Origin: an uncultured Verrucomicrobiales bacterium
GTDB lineage: Bacteria; Verrucomicrobiota; Verrucomicrobiia; Verrucomicrobiales; Akkermansiaceae
Length of the DNA stretch: 38,804 nucleotides
Assembly: GCA_937128235.1 (NCBI GenBank)
Contig: CAKZMG010000029.1
Location: 1 to 38,804, forward strand
Direction of reading: 5' to 3'
A program made the translations under genes and the position numbers. This document shows, piece after piece, positions 1 through 10,118 of the stretch. The notes below the pieces were generated by a model, which had not been told where the DNA came from, did not search any database, and was given only the letters and a program-made list of their open reading frames with translations. Position 1 is the stretch's first letter; every line of letters starts with the position of its first letter.

Positions 1-180
1 GGAGGCAAAGTGGTTGATCCTCAAGAAATCACTTCACTCACTAGCCTCTTTTTAACTGGCGATGAGACCCGAGAAGAACTAAGAGAGACTACTCTATGGG
101 ATCATTGGCTACTGCTGCTATCACTCCTCGCGGTGCTTACTGCTGAGTGGGTTGTGAGACGAGGAGCAGGCTTACCATAG
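1..180 (+). CDS. C-terminal end of a VWA/BatA-type membrane protein (partial)
   Basis: Frame 1 is open from the first base to a TAG at 178-180. The 59 visible residues end in one hydrophobic helix (WDHWLLLLSLLAVLTAEWVV) followed by a short basic tail, RRGAGLP. A WDHW/TAEW helix with an RRGAGLP-like end is typical of large membrane proteins with VWA or glutamine-amidotransferase-like domains in the MoxR/DUF58 clusters of Planctomycetes and Verrucomicrobia. The gene lies 23 bases upstream of a DUF4175-like gene, which fits that cluster. The catalytic or binding part is outside the window, so the assignment rests on the tail and on context. Confidence 0.55.
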   Translation, partial: GGKVVDPQEITSLTSLFLTGDETREELRETTLWDHWLLLLSLLAVLTAEWVVRRGAGLP

Positions 181-203
181 CACTAAATTAAACCACCATC
201 CAC

Positions 204-3200
204 ATGAACGAACCACTTCCAACGCAAATCACAGATAGCCTCAAGGCGATTCTTCGCCGTGTGAGACGCATCCAGTTTTTCAGAGGACTGCTCGGTGTCC
301 TAACGCTGGGCTTAGCCGCCATACTGGTGATCATGGCTGCGGATTTCTTCTTTGCTCCTCTTTCTACTGCCGTGAGATGGGCTCTCTTTGTTGGGCTAGT
401 GGTCGTTGTGTTAGGTTCGTTTTGGAAATTATTTTATCAACCACTCAATCGAAAAATCGAGCTCCTCCAAGTCGCCAGATGGCTCGAAGTAAGGCATCCA
501 GAAATGCAAGAGCGCATCAGCACTGCGATGGAATTAGCCGGTTCTTCTGGACCAGGAGTTTCTGCTAACTTACTAGAAGAACTCATTAAAGAAGCTGAAG
601 TGGATGTAAAAGACATCGACCCCACTCTCGAAGTCCGCACTAAAAAAGTCCGCGCTTGGGTAGGTCCCGCTGTAGGACTAGTAGGCATTTTAGTGATACT
701 TTTTGCGATTTGGCCAGATCAGATTAGTCGTCTCTTCGTTCGGGCAGTCGCACCATTTTCTGAGACGGGAAATGCAGGTGCAGTCGCATTTGAAATTCTC
801 CCAGGCGATCTCGAAGTCATCGAAACAGATCCTGTGCACATCAAAGTGCTCTATGAAGGTTCTAACAACGATAGATTAATCTTAGAAACGACCAAGGAGG
901 ACGGAGAAGTTACTGCTGAGCTGCTCCAGTTCTCAGGAGAAGAAGACGGCAAACAAGTAGCTACCTATCAGCTAGCCACGGCCCGCGAAAGTTTCCGCTA
1001 TCGTGTCACAGCAGGGAAAAATGTGAGCGATGCTTATAAAGTAACCGTCTGGCCCAAACCACGTTTTTCAAAACTGGAAGCAGTCTTTGAGTATCCAAAC
1101 TACACTGGCATCGCACGGGAAAAACGTGAACTTGGGGCTGAAGGTATCCAAGCCATCGTTGGCACTCAGATGCGCTTAGACGGAACGCCAAATACTCCGA
1201 TAGAGTCTGGCATTTTCATGATCGATGGAACAGAGATTGCACCAGTAAAAATAGAAGAAAGCGCAACAGGCGGTCGTATCTCGATTGATTTCCCGATGAA
1301 ACCTAAGCTGGCAGGAGTGGGAACAATCGTGCTCAAGCATCGGCTTGGTAAAGAGGTAGAAGCCGCACGTTTTCCAGTAAAAGCACTAGCTGATGAAGCG
1401 CCCGTTGTAAATATTCTGGCACCTCTCAAACGTGAGCTTAGAGTCAAGCCTATCGATCAGATTCCCATTACTTATCAGGTGTTAGAGGAAATAGGATTAC
1501 AATCTTGCGAACTCCTTGTCACCATCAATGACAAGGTAGAAGCTCCACTCAAGCAAGTTCTTCCTTCTAAAGTCAAAGGGTCTAAAAAACATCTCTGGAA
1601 AGGAGAAACCCTCGTTTATGTAGGAGACTTGATGGATAATTACCCGGAGGCTAAAGTGATCAAACTTAAGTATAGAGTTGCCGATAATCGTCCTCAGAAA
1701 TTTGGTGGTGCGAGTATTGGAGAGTCCGAAACAATTACCCTCAAAATCTCTCGCTCTGCAGAGTCAATGGTCAGACAAGAGCTCCGTGCTCAGGAATCTG
1801 AGATACGTGAAGCCGCGGAAGAGGCAGCTAAAGATATCAGAGAGGCGAAGCAAAAGATGGAAGCAAACCGTGAGCAAATTAAAATAGAAGAGCTTCCTAA
1901 ACACGCAGAAAAACAACTTGAGGAAGCGCGTGAAAAACTAGCAGACGCTGAAGAGATGCTAAAAGAGCTCGCTGAGAAAATGGAGAACACTGTTCATGCT
2001 CCCAAGGCTGAGAAAGCTGAAAAAGCTGCTGAGAAGGCAAAGGAAGCACGCGAGAAACTCGAAAACGCACCTCTGCAAGATACTCCAGAGGAAAAGCAAA
2101 AGAAGCTGGATGAAGCGCGAAAGGCGGCGGAAGAAGCACTGAAAGAGATTGAAAAAATGCGTCGAGAGATCGAGAAAGATCGCGAGAAAGTAGAGGATAT
2201 AGCCAAGCTAAATGAACTTGCCCAGAAAGAAAGAGAGCTTGCTCGAAAAGCAGAAAAGAAAGCTGAAGAACAGGCGCAGGGAAAACCAGAACCAGAGAAT
2301 GAGAGAGAAGCCAAAAAGGAAGAGAGGCAACAGAAAAAGGAAGCAGAGGAATGGAAGCAAGCGCAACGTGAAGTGCAAGAGGAGCTGCGACGTGAAGTAG
2401 CTGAAAGACCCGAAGCCAAAGCTGAGGTTGCTAAGCAACAGGCTGAAGAAGCGCGCGAGCTGGCTGAAGAGGCGCGAGATCTAGCTGAGAAACAAGAGCA
2501 GTTGAAAGAGTTAGCACAAGATGCTCAGGAGGCTCAAGAGGATAACAATGATAAGGCTGATGCGGCTGATGCGGCTGAAAATGCCGAGGCTCAGGAGAGG
2601 CTCAAAGAAGAAATTAAAAAGCAACTTGAGGAAGAGCAGAAAGACGTGCTCGAAGAAGCAAAGGAGCAACTCGACCAAGCACGTGAGAATCAAGAAAACC
2701 GTGCGGATGAAATTCCAGAAGCTGTTGATGAAGCTCAAAAGGCATTAGAGGAACTCGAAAAAGATCAGCCAAAAGAAGCAGCAGAAGCCGCAAAAGAAGC
2801 CGCAGAAAAACTCAATGACCTAGCTAAACCAGAAGCGCAGCAAGGAGAAAAAGGAGCAGAAGATCAAGCTAACGAAGGCGACCAAGCCGAACAGGGTGAA
2901 GATGCTGGTGAGGCTGGTGATGCTGATGAAGCAGACCAGAAAGAAGGTGATCAGGCAGATCCGGAACTGCAAGACTTAGCAGAGAAGCAGGAGAAGGTAG
3001 CTGAGGCACTGGAAGAATTAGCAGAAGGGAACACTGATAAAGCGCTGGAGAAACTACAAGAACTACAGGCTGATGCCGCTGAGAAATTTGAAGACGCGGT
3101 GGAAGAAATTCCCGAAGTAGATGGAAAGTCTAATGAACGCAACCAAGCAGAACAAGCCGCTCGCCAAGCAGATGATCATGCTGGCGAGGCTGCAAAACAA

Positions 3201-3833
3201 GCCGAAGAGGGGAATCAAGAAGCCGCTGCTGATCGCAATGAGAAAGCCGCTGAAGCTCTAGGAAACGCAGCCAAAGCACTCGATGCCGAAGCTGCAAACC
3301 TAGAAGCAAAAGCTGCTCAAGCCCGAGCTCAAGCCCAGGCTGACGCGCAAACAGCTAAACAAGCCGAACAAAATCAAGCTCCAGCAGACAGTAAAGACCT
3401 AGCCGAGGCATTCCAAAAAGCCGCTGAAGCAGCTCAAGCAGACACACCAGCCGAGGCAGCACAAGCCAGTAAAGAAGCCGCAGAAGCACTCAGTGAGCTT
3501 GCGCAAAAAGCGATGCAAAACATGCAAGGCGGTCAAAAACCCGGTGATAAACCTACTGAAAAAGGTATGGCTCAGCAGGGTCAGCCTAACGAACCGCAGC
3601 CAGACGATACGAAACCTGGAGAAGGGGAGACTCCACCTGAAGCGACACCTGACCTGGGAGTTCCGCCAGAACTTGCTAAGTTAGGAGTTTCTAAAAAAGA
3701 CTGGGAGAAGCTAAAAGAAATGATGCGCTCTGATGTCTCAGGTGCTGGAGCTTCGGGTATCCCAGAAGATTATCGTAATCTAGTGAAGCAGTATTTTGAG
3801 GAAGTATCACGTGAAGGAAAAGCCAAACAATAA
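204..3833 (+). CDS. Large membrane-anchored coiled-coil protein, DUF4175-like
   Basis: The protein has 1209 residues. The N-terminus carries hydrophobic segments at about 28-48, 56-78 and 152-170, as in DUF4175-type proteins. A region of roughly 350 residues follows that looks like beta-rich, probably periplasmic domains (about 175-525). From about residue 527 to 1110 the sequence is almost entirely Ala/Glu/Lys/Gln/Arg with heptad-like spacing, so a very long coiled coil is expected. An acidic Gly/Asp/Glu/Gln stretch at about 890-925 interrupts it. The last 60 residues are more ordered and include IPEDYRNLVKQYFEEVS, an ending seen in planctomycete homologues. The gene follows a VWA-type protein and precedes a secreted alpha/alpha-toroid protein 6 bases downstream, so an operon is likely. 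A role in envelope assembly is inference; no enzyme motif is visible. Confidence 0.7.
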   Translation: MNEPLPTQITDSLKAILRRVRRIQFFRGLLGVLTLGLAAILVIMAADFFFAPLSTAVRWALFVGLVVVVLGSFWKLFYQPLNRKIELLQVARWLEVRHPEMQERISTAMELAGSSGPGVSANLLEELIKEAEVDVKDIDPTLEVRTKKVRAWVGPAVGLVGILVILFAIWPDQISRLFVRAVAPFSETGNAGAVAFEILPGDLEVIETDPVHIKVLYEGSNNDRLILETTKEDGEVTAELLQFSGEEDGKQVATYQLATARESFRYRVTAGKNVSDAYKVTVWPKPRFSKLEAVFEYPNYTGIAREKRELGAEGIQAIVGTQMRLDGTPNTPIESGIFMIDGTEIAPVKIEESATGGRISIDFPMKPKLAGVGTIVLKHRLGKEVEAARFPVKALADEAPVVNILAPLKRELRVKPIDQIPITYQVLEEIGLQSCELLVTINDKVEAPLKQVLPSKVKGSKKHLWKGETLVYVGDLMDNYPEAKVIKLKYRVADNRPQKFGGASIGESETITLKISRSAESMVRQELRAQESEIREAAEEAAKDIREAKQKMEANREQIKIEELPKHAEKQLEEAREKLADAEEMLKELAEKMENTVHAPKAEKAEKAAEKAKEAREKLENAPLQDTPEEKQKKLDEARKAAEEALKEIEKMRREIEKDREKVEDIAKLNELAQKERELARKAEKKAEEQAQGKPEPENEREAKKEERQQKKEAEEWKQAQREVQEELRREVAERPEAKAEVAKQQAEEARELAEEARDLAEKQEQLKELAQDAQEAQEDNNDKADAADAAENAEAQERLKEEIKKQLEEEQKDVLEEAKEQLDQARENQENRADEIPEAVDEAQKALEELEKDQPKEAAEAAKEAAEKLNDLAKPEAQQGEKGAEDQANEGDQAEQGEDAGEAGDADEADQKEGDQADPELQDLAEKQEKVAEALEELAEGNTDKALEKLQELQADAAEKFEDAVEEIPEVDGKSNERNQAEQAARQADDHAGEAAKQAEEGNQEAAADRNEKAAEALGNAAKALDAEAANLEAKAAQARAQAQADAQTAKQAEQNQAPADSKDLAEAFQKAAEAAQADTPAEAAQASKEAAEALSELAQKAMQNMQGGQKPGDKPTEKGMAQQGQPNEPQPDDTKPGEGETPPEATPDLGVPPELAKLGVSKKDWEKLKEMMRSDVSGAGASGIPEDYRNLVKQYFEEVSREGKAKQ

Positions 3834-3839
3834 TAGAAA

Positions 3840-4916
3840 ATGATAAGGTCTAAAATCTCGAAAATTCTCATGTGTGGATTAATCGCACTATACGCTACTA
3901 TTCCATCGCTAGCTCAGATTCAAAATCAGCAAGAAACGATCTTTTCTAAATACAAGGACAAGGTCGATCCGAGCATAGAAAAAGGTCTGAGTTATTTATC
4001 TCTGGTGCAAAATAAGAACGGATCATTTCCTGGAGGTTTTGGGGATTCTACTGGCATACCCGCTCTTGTCGGCATGGCATTTCTGTCTAAAGGTCATCTT
4101 CCTACAGATGCAGCCTACGGAGAAAATATCAATCGTTGCATCGACTTTATTCTCAGCAACCAAAAAGACAATGGAGTTTTCGAAGCGGGAAATGCTGGCT
4201 CTGGCCCTATGTATGCTCACTGCATCGCGACTCTCTTTTTATCAGAAGTTTCAGGCATGGTGGACCCCACACGTCAGAAGAAAATCGACGGAGCATTAGC
4301 GAAAGCTCTGAAGCTTATTTTGCAGGCTCAGAAAGTAAAAAAAAGCGAGCGCAATCAAGGTGGGTGGCGATACCATCCTGGGTCCAATGATAGTGATACT
4401 TCCTGTAGTGGCTGGGCACTCATGGCTCTGAGATCGGCTAAGCTGAACGGTGCAGCGGTGCCAGATAAAGCGATCGAAGATGCTCTGGCTTACCTTTACA
4501 GGCATCATGATAAAAAGACTGGCACCTTTGGCTACAGTGATAAAAAAAGCCATAGCATTACACTCACAGGAATGGGGCTGCTCTGCTTGGAACTCTGCGG
4601 AGAGCATGGAGAGCCATCCACGTTGAAGTCAGGTGAGTATATTTTGAAAACTTACAATAAGCTCTCTAGCCAATCACATGAATTTTACGGTAACTACTAC
4701 AATGCGCAAGCCATGTTCCAGCTCGGCGGTAAATACTGGGAACAATACGCAACTTGGATGTACGAGAACTATCTCCCCAAGCAAAAAGACGATGGTTCCT
4801 GGAATAGTCGCGAGGCAGGAAATATCTACGGCACCTCAATGATGGTCCTAGCCTTCACCGTGCCGTACCGACAATTACCTATCTATCAGAGAGATGAGAC
4901 TGTAGATGAGGATTAG
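3840..4916 (+). CDS. Secreted prenyltransferase/squalene-cyclase-fold repeat protein
   Basis: The protein has 358 residues. Residues 1-26 form a signal peptide (basic MIRSKISK, hydrophobic core, SLAQ end). The rest consists of alpha/alpha-toroid repeats with QxxxGSF/GSW-type turns, for example QNKNGSFPGG near the start, QKDNGVFEAG, NQGGWRYHPG, and QKDDGSWNSR near the end. This fold is shared by squalene-hopene cyclases and prenyltransferase beta subunits. The cyclase acid motif DxDDTA is not intact: the matching place reads NDSDTSCSGW. Cyclase activity is therefore doubtful and a binding or structural role is more likely. The gene starts 6 bases after the DUF4175-like gene. Proteins of this type recur at the end of MoxR/VWA clusters in related phyla. 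Confidence 0.75.
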   Translation: MIRSKISKILMCGLIALYATIPSLAQIQNQQETIFSKYKDKVDPSIEKGLSYLSLVQNKNGSFPGGFGDSTGIPALVGMAFLSKGHLPTDAAYGENINRCIDFILSNQKDNGVFEAGNAGSGPMYAHCIATLFLSEVSGMVDPTRQKKIDGALAKALKLILQAQKVKKSERNQGGWRYHPGSNDSDTSCSGWALMALRSAKLNGAAVPDKAIEDALAYLYRHHDKKTGTFGYSDKKSHSITLTGMGLLCLELCGEHGEPSTLKSGEYILKTYNKLSSQSHEFYGNYYNAQAMFQLGGKYWEQYATWMYENYLPKQKDDGSWNSREAGNIYGTSMMVLAFTVPYRQLPIYQRDETVDED

Positions 4917-5174
4917 ATTTAAAGAGGAGTGGTGAATAGACAGTGCATAACATACCAAATCTATATCCCGAAAAACTAGAGCCCCTGCGTGATGAAGCAG
5001 ATAAGATACCTAAGCCGGGAGCATAGAATATTAGCATTCACTTCAGTGAGTGACTCAAGCAAAAGGCTATTCCTTCCAATGGCGAGAATCTCGCTAAGTC
5101 CAATCAATATCTATTGGATTCATTATTTCAAAATCCGCACTTGGCATGTGTGCTTGAATCTCTAGTTTTACCTC

Positions 5175-8100
5175 ATGTCAGAATCCGCAACAGCTTTATT
5201 CGAGTTACTAGAGAAATACAGAGCCAACGCTAGAACAGAGCGTGGCAAGGGAACACGCTTTGAAGAGCTAGCAAAGGTTTACTTTGAAAGCGATGCGGTT
5301 CAAAAACAGGAATACGAAAAGGCATGGACATATAGCGAGTGGGCGGCAGAGCAAGGCATAGATAAGAATGATGACGGCATAGATCTTGTGGCTAAAATGA
5401 AGGACGGCGGCTATTGTGCTATCCAGTGTAAATTTTACGCCAGTGATCATACTATCCAGAAGAGCGACATTGATTCATTTTTCACTGCCTCTGGTAAGAA
5501 GCCATTCACTAGACGTATCATCATAGACACTACTGAGGGCGCATACGGTAAGAATGCAGAGAAGGCTATGCTAGGGCAGCAGATAGAGACCTTGCGCATT
5601 GATGCTTCTCAGATTGCCTACAGTAATATTGATTGGTCCCAGTATCTTAGGGATGAGGTAGTCACCTATTCAGAAAAGAAATCACCATATCCTCACCAGC
5701 AGGAAGCAGTAGAGGCGGTAAAAGAAGCCTTTCAGACAGAAAGCCGTGGTAAGATCATCATGGCTTGTGGCACGGGCAAGACATACACCTCTCTTTGTAT
5801 TGCTGAGGACTGGGTAGGCTCTCAGAAAAAAAGCGGAATGGTTCTATTTCTAGTGCCTTCTCTTGCTCTTATGTCGCAGACTGTGACGGAGTGGAAAAAC
5901 GATTGCTCGCAGGATTTCACCGCCTTTGCTGTTTGCTCAGATAGTCAGATAGGTGTTCGCCGTGTGGGGCAAGATGACATTGGCGATATGGAAAGCTTTG
6001 ACCTCGCATTTCCTGCCACTACTAGCGCAGGACGATTAGCGGAAAAGGTGGCACAGCATGGAGGCGATGGCATGACAGTAGTCTTTGCTACCTATCATTC
6101 TCTACAAAGAATTTCAGAGGCTCAGAAGGAATACAATTTACCTCCCTTTGACCTCATTATCTGTGATGAAGCACACCGCACTACCGGGGCGACTCTTGAG
6201 GGTGATGAGGATTCAAACTTCGTAGCAGTGCATAAGGATGATTTCATCCAGGCAGAAAAGCGTCTCTATATGACAGCCACGCCCCGTATCTATGGTGATG
6301 AGGTGAAAAAGAAGGCGGCAGAATACAGCGCAGAGCTGGCTTCTATGGATGATGAGTCTATCTACGGAAAAGTCATCTTCCACCGTGGCTTTGGTTGGGC
6401 AGTAGAGCATCAGATGCTTACTGATTACAAAGTCATTGTCCTGGCAGTGGATGAGGAAATGGTCAGTGCTGGTGTGCAGGGAAGGCTATCGGAAGATTCA
6501 GAATTACTACTAGATGACGCTACTAAGATCATAGGTTGCTATAAGGCTCTCACTAAGGAAAATCTCAAGATTGATCTCTCACATGATCCTGCACCTATGA
6601 AAAGAGCATTAGCTTTCTGTAAAACGATCAAGGCTTCTCAGACTATAGAAAGAGAATTTGCCCATGTGGTAGATGAATACCTAAACCATCAAGAGGAAGA
6701 AGGGCTAGAACCTTCTACTAAAATAGCCTGTGAGCTAGAGCATGTGGATGGCACATTTAAGGCAAAGGAAAGAACCAAGCTCTTAGAATGGATAAAGGCA
6801 GAGTCTCCAGAGAATACTGCCCGCATTCTTACCAATGCTAAATGCCTCTCTGAGGGCGTAGATGTGCCAGCACTTGATGCCATCATGTTCTTACACCCTA
6901 GGAAAAGCCAAGTAGATGTAGTCCAGTCCGTAGGGCGAGTCATGCGCAGAGCGAAAGGCAAAAAGCTAGGCTACGTCATTCTCCCTGTAGGTGTGCCAGC
7001 GGGAAAGACTCCAGAGGAAGCACTAAAAGACAATGAGAAATACAAGGTAGTATGGCAGATACTCAATGCCCTACGTGCGCATGATGAACGCTTTGACGCT
7101 ACGATCAATAAAGCGGGCTTAGGTGAAGACGTATCAGATGCGATAGAAGTTGTCGCTGTTTCAAATAATCTCCCTGCAAGAACTCCAGAGCCAGCCACGC
7201 CCGCAGATATAGGAGGCGGAGCAGCAGCAGGTGATGATGATACACCTACTACTCCACCAGCCCCAGCACCTACGCAGGCTATCATGCAGTTTGATGAGTT
7301 CTCACAGGCTATCATGGCTAAGATCGTGAAGAAATGCGGCACTCGTGACTACTGGGAAGACTGGGCTAAGGATATCGCAGTGATAGCAGAGAAGCACATC
7401 ATCCGCATCAAGTCCGTAGTAGCAAAAGAAGGCTCTCATCAGAGGCAAGCTTTCCTAGCTTTCCTAGAAGAACTTAGGGATGATCTCAATGGTGATATTT
7501 CAGAAATGGAAGCCATAGAAATGCTAGCCCAGCACCTCATTACTAAGCCCGTCTTTGAAACCCTCTTTCAGGGGCATAACTTCACTGAGGAAAACCCCGT
7601 TTCCAGAGCGATGCAGACCGTGCTAGCTTCTCTCAAAGAAGACAACATTGAGAAAGAATCTGAAAGCCTAGAGAAATTCTACGCCAGTGTAAAACGCCGT
7701 GCCGCTGGGATAGAGACAGCACAGGGTAGGCAAGAGCTTATCGTCCAGCTCTATGATAAATTCTTCCGTGCCGCCTTCCCTAAGCTCACTGAGAAGCTAG
7801 GAATCGTTTACACTCCTGTAGAGGTGGTGGACTTCATCATCCATAGTGTCAATGACGTGCTAGCAAATGAGTTTGGACAGACGTTAGGCTCTAAGGGCGT
7901 TCACATCCTAGATCCATTTACAGGAACAGGCACATTCATCACTCGCTTACTCCAGAGCGGGCTTATCAAACCAGAGGAGCTAGAGCATAAGTATAAGGAA
8001 GAAATCCATGCCAATGAAATAGTCCTACTAGCCTACTACATAGCCGCTATCAATGTAGAAGCCGCCTATCATGAGCTAGCGGGGGAAACAAAATTTACTC

Positions 8101-10112
8101 CGTTTAATGGTATCTGCCTCACTGACACATTCCAGATGTATGAGAAGCAAGACATGATTCAGAAGCTCATGCCAGATAACTCCCAACGCCGCATCAAGCA
8201 ACGTGAATTAGACATCCGTGTCATCATGGGAAATCCTCCCTACTCAGCAGGGCAAAAATCCGCCAATGATAACGCCGCCAATGTCAGCTACCCACATCTC
8301 GATAGCAGGATTCAAGAAACCTATGTTCATGAGTCTCTGAAAAAGGGGGGTAAAAAATCTACTTATGACTCTTATATTAGAGCGATACGCTGGGGTAGTG
8401 ATCGGCTAGGTGATGCTGGTGTCATGGCATATGTCACTAATGCAGGCTGGTTAGAAAGTAATGCGGCTGACGGCTTACGCAAATGCCTAGAAGATGAATT
8501 TTCATCACTTTACGTTTTCCATCTCAGAGGGAACGCCCGCACTGCTGGAGAGTTGCGTAGAAAAGAAAAAGGAAATGTTTTTGGGGAAGGAACTAGAACT
8601 CCTATCGCTATCACTATTCACGTTAAAAATCCAAAAGCCAAGGAGCATGGGCAAATCTACTTCCTCGACATTGGTGACTATCTCAGCCAGAAAGATAAAC
8701 TAGCCATAGTCAAAAATTATCACCGTAACAATAGTAACAAGCAAGACAAATGGAAAACCATCACCCCTGATGAGCATCATGATTGGCTCAATCAAAGGGA
8801 CGATAGCTTCAATAAACTGCTAGTGATGGTAGATAAAAAAAATAAATCTACTGCAGGCATATTTGAGAATTATTCTAGTGGTGTTCTTACAAGCAGAGAC
8901 GCATGGAATTACAATCATTCATATATAGCTTTAAAAGCGAACATTGAAAGGTTTATTGGTTTTTATAATTCTCAGGTCTCATCTATATATAAAGGTGTAA
9001 TTCTTGAGAAAGATGCAATTCTATCTCAAATATCTGACGATAAAACTAAAATTAATTGGGGTGAGAATTTGAAATCGAATTTAAGACAGGGAAGATCAAT
9101 TGATTTTGAAATAGATTCTATTGTCCGGTCATCTTATCGACCGTTTGGTAAATCATGGCTGTATTATAATGCGGATTTAAACCACAGCCTTTATTCAATG
9201 CCTCATTTATTTCCCTCAAAGAATATAAAAAACGTGGTTATATCAGTTACAGGGCAGGGTGAAAGTAGAGATTTCTGTTGTTTGGTTACTGATATAGTTC
9301 CTAATTATCATTATTTGGCTACGGGTAATTTTTTCCCCCTAAAGCTCTATGAGCCAGCGGAGGCGGATAATGGCGAGCTATTTGATAATTCTAACAAAGA
9401 AGCTAATAATACTTACACAGAGCGAGACGGTATCACCAATGCGGGGCTTACCCATTTTCAGGATGCTTACCCTAGCAAAGGAGAAGGGGAGAGTATCAGC
9501 AAAGAAGATCTTTTCTACTACATCTACGGCATCCTCCATAGTCCAGAATACAGAGAAAAATACGCTAATAATCTCTCTAAAGAGCTACCACGTATCCCAG
9601 CGGTAAAGGGCTTTGCAGACTTTCAAGCCTACAGCAAGGCAGGCAGAGAGCTAGCAGAGCTACATATAGGCTATGAGACAGTAGAGAAATACCCTGTCAC
9701 CATGAACGGAGTAGCGACGGGTGGTAAAGGCAAGGGCTTTGATTCACTCATGGAAGATTTCACCGATGAGGACTACTACGTGAAAAAAATGAAATTCAAA
9801 GGCACAGGGAAAAACAAAGATAGATCCATCATCATCTACAATACCAAGATCACGCTATCAGACATCCCACTAGAAGCCTATGACTACATCGTCAACGGCA
9901 AGCCAGCCATAGAATGGGTAATGGATCGCCAATGCGTAAAGACAGACAATGGAAAGAATGGTAGCGGCATAGTAAACGATGCCAATGACTACGCCAAAGA
10001 AACCGTAGGCAACGCCGCCTACCCACTAGAGCTAATCCAGCGAGTCATCACCGTATCACTAGAAACCATGAAGCTAGTAAACGCCCTGCCTAAACTAGAA
10101 ATATCAGAATAG
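5175..10112 (+). CDS. Single-chain Type ISP-like restriction-modification enzyme (nuclease-helicase-methyltransferase)
   Basis: This 1645-residue protein matches the domain order of Type ISP enzymes such as LlaGI and LlaBIII. An N-terminal Mrr-like PD-(D/E)XK nuclease has GIDLV (Asp70) and IQCKFY (Gln84, Lys86). An SF2 helicase/translocase follows, with Walker A ACGTGKT at 197-203, CDEAH at 330-334, the YMTATPRIY motif, and QSVGRVMRR as motif VI. A Pro/Ala/Asp-rich linker lies at about 669-705. The N6-adenine methyltransferase has motif I DPFTGTGTF from residue 913 and NPPY at 1020-1023. The C-terminal third is the expected target-recognition region. All key motifs are present and the frame is intact, so it is probably active. 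It should methylate one strand of its target and cut after translocation by converging enzymes, as known for the family. A 60-residue ORF follows 6 bases later. Confidence 0.92.
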   Translation: MSESATALFELLEKYRANARTERGKGTRFEELAKVYFESDAVQKQEYEKAWTYSEWAAEQGIDKNDDGIDLVAKMKDGGYCAIQCKFYASDHTIQKSDIDSFFTASGKKPFTRRIIIDTTEGAYGKNAEKAMLGQQIETLRIDASQIAYSNIDWSQYLRDEVVTYSEKKSPYPHQQEAVEAVKEAFQTESRGKIIMACGTGKTYTSLCIAEDWVGSQKKSGMVLFLVPSLALMSQTVTEWKNDCSQDFTAFAVCSDSQIGVRRVGQDDIGDMESFDLAFPATTSAGRLAEKVAQHGGDGMTVVFATYHSLQRISEAQKEYNLPPFDLIICDEAHRTTGATLEGDEDSNFVAVHKDDFIQAEKRLYMTATPRIYGDEVKKKAAEYSAELASMDDESIYGKVIFHRGFGWAVEHQMLTDYKVIVLAVDEEMVSAGVQGRLSEDSELLLDDATKIIGCYKALTKENLKIDLSHDPAPMKRALAFCKTIKASQTIEREFAHVVDEYLNHQEEEGLEPSTKIACELEHVDGTFKAKERTKLLEWIKAESPENTARILTNAKCLSEGVDVPALDAIMFLHPRKSQVDVVQSVGRVMRRAKGKKLGYVILPVGVPAGKTPEEALKDNEKYKVVWQILNALRAHDERFDATINKAGLGEDVSDAIEVVAVSNNLPARTPEPATPADIGGGAAAGDDDTPTTPPAPAPTQAIMQFDEFSQAIMAKIVKKCGTRDYWEDWAKDIAVIAEKHIIRIKSVVAKEGSHQRQAFLAFLEELRDDLNGDISEMEAIEMLAQHLITKPVFETLFQGHNFTEENPVSRAMQTVLASLKEDNIEKESESLEKFYASVKRRAAGIETAQGRQELIVQLYDKFFRAAFPKLTEKLGIVYTPVEVVDFIIHSVNDVLANEFGQTLGSKGVHILDPFTGTGTFITRLLQSGLIKPEELEHKYKEEIHANEIVLLAYYIAAINVEAAYHELAGETKFTPFNGICLTDTFQMYEKQDMIQKLMPDNSQRRIKQRELDIRVIMGNPPYSAGQKSANDNAANVSYPHLDSRIQETYVHESLKKGGKKSTYDSYIRAIRWGSDRLGDAGVMAYVTNAGWLESNAADGLRKCLEDEFSSLYVFHLRGNARTAGELRRKEKGNVFGEGTRTPIAITIHVKNPKAKEHGQIYFLDIGDYLSQKDKLAIVKNYHRNNSNKQDKWKTITPDEHHDWLNQRDDSFNKLLVMVDKKNKSTAGIFENYSSGVLTSRDAWNYNHSYIALKANIERFIGFYNSQVSSIYKGVILEKDAILSQISDDKTKINWGENLKSNLRQGRSIDFEIDSIVRSSYRPFGKSWLYYNADLNHSLYSMPHLFPSKNIKNVVISVTGQGESRDFCCLVTDIVPNYHYLATGNFFPLKLYEPAEADNGELFDNSNKEANNTYTERDGITNAGLTHFQDAYPSKGEGESISKEDLFYYIYGILHSPEYREKYANNLSKELPRIPAVKGFADFQAYSKAGRELAELHIGYETVEKYPVTMNGVATGGKGKGFDSLMEDFTDEDYYVKKMKFKGTGKNKDRSIIIYNTKITLSDIPLEAYDYIVNGKPAIEWVMDRQCVKTDNGKNGSGIVNDANDYAKETVGNAAYPLELIQRVITVSLETMKLVNALPKLEISE

Positions 10113-10118
10113 AAAGAC

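Noticed and set aside
1790-3142. Many long antisense frames rich in Ser, Ala, Leu and Phe
   Set aside because: They are produced by the repetitive Glu/Ala/Lys codons of the coiled-coil gene on the other strand.
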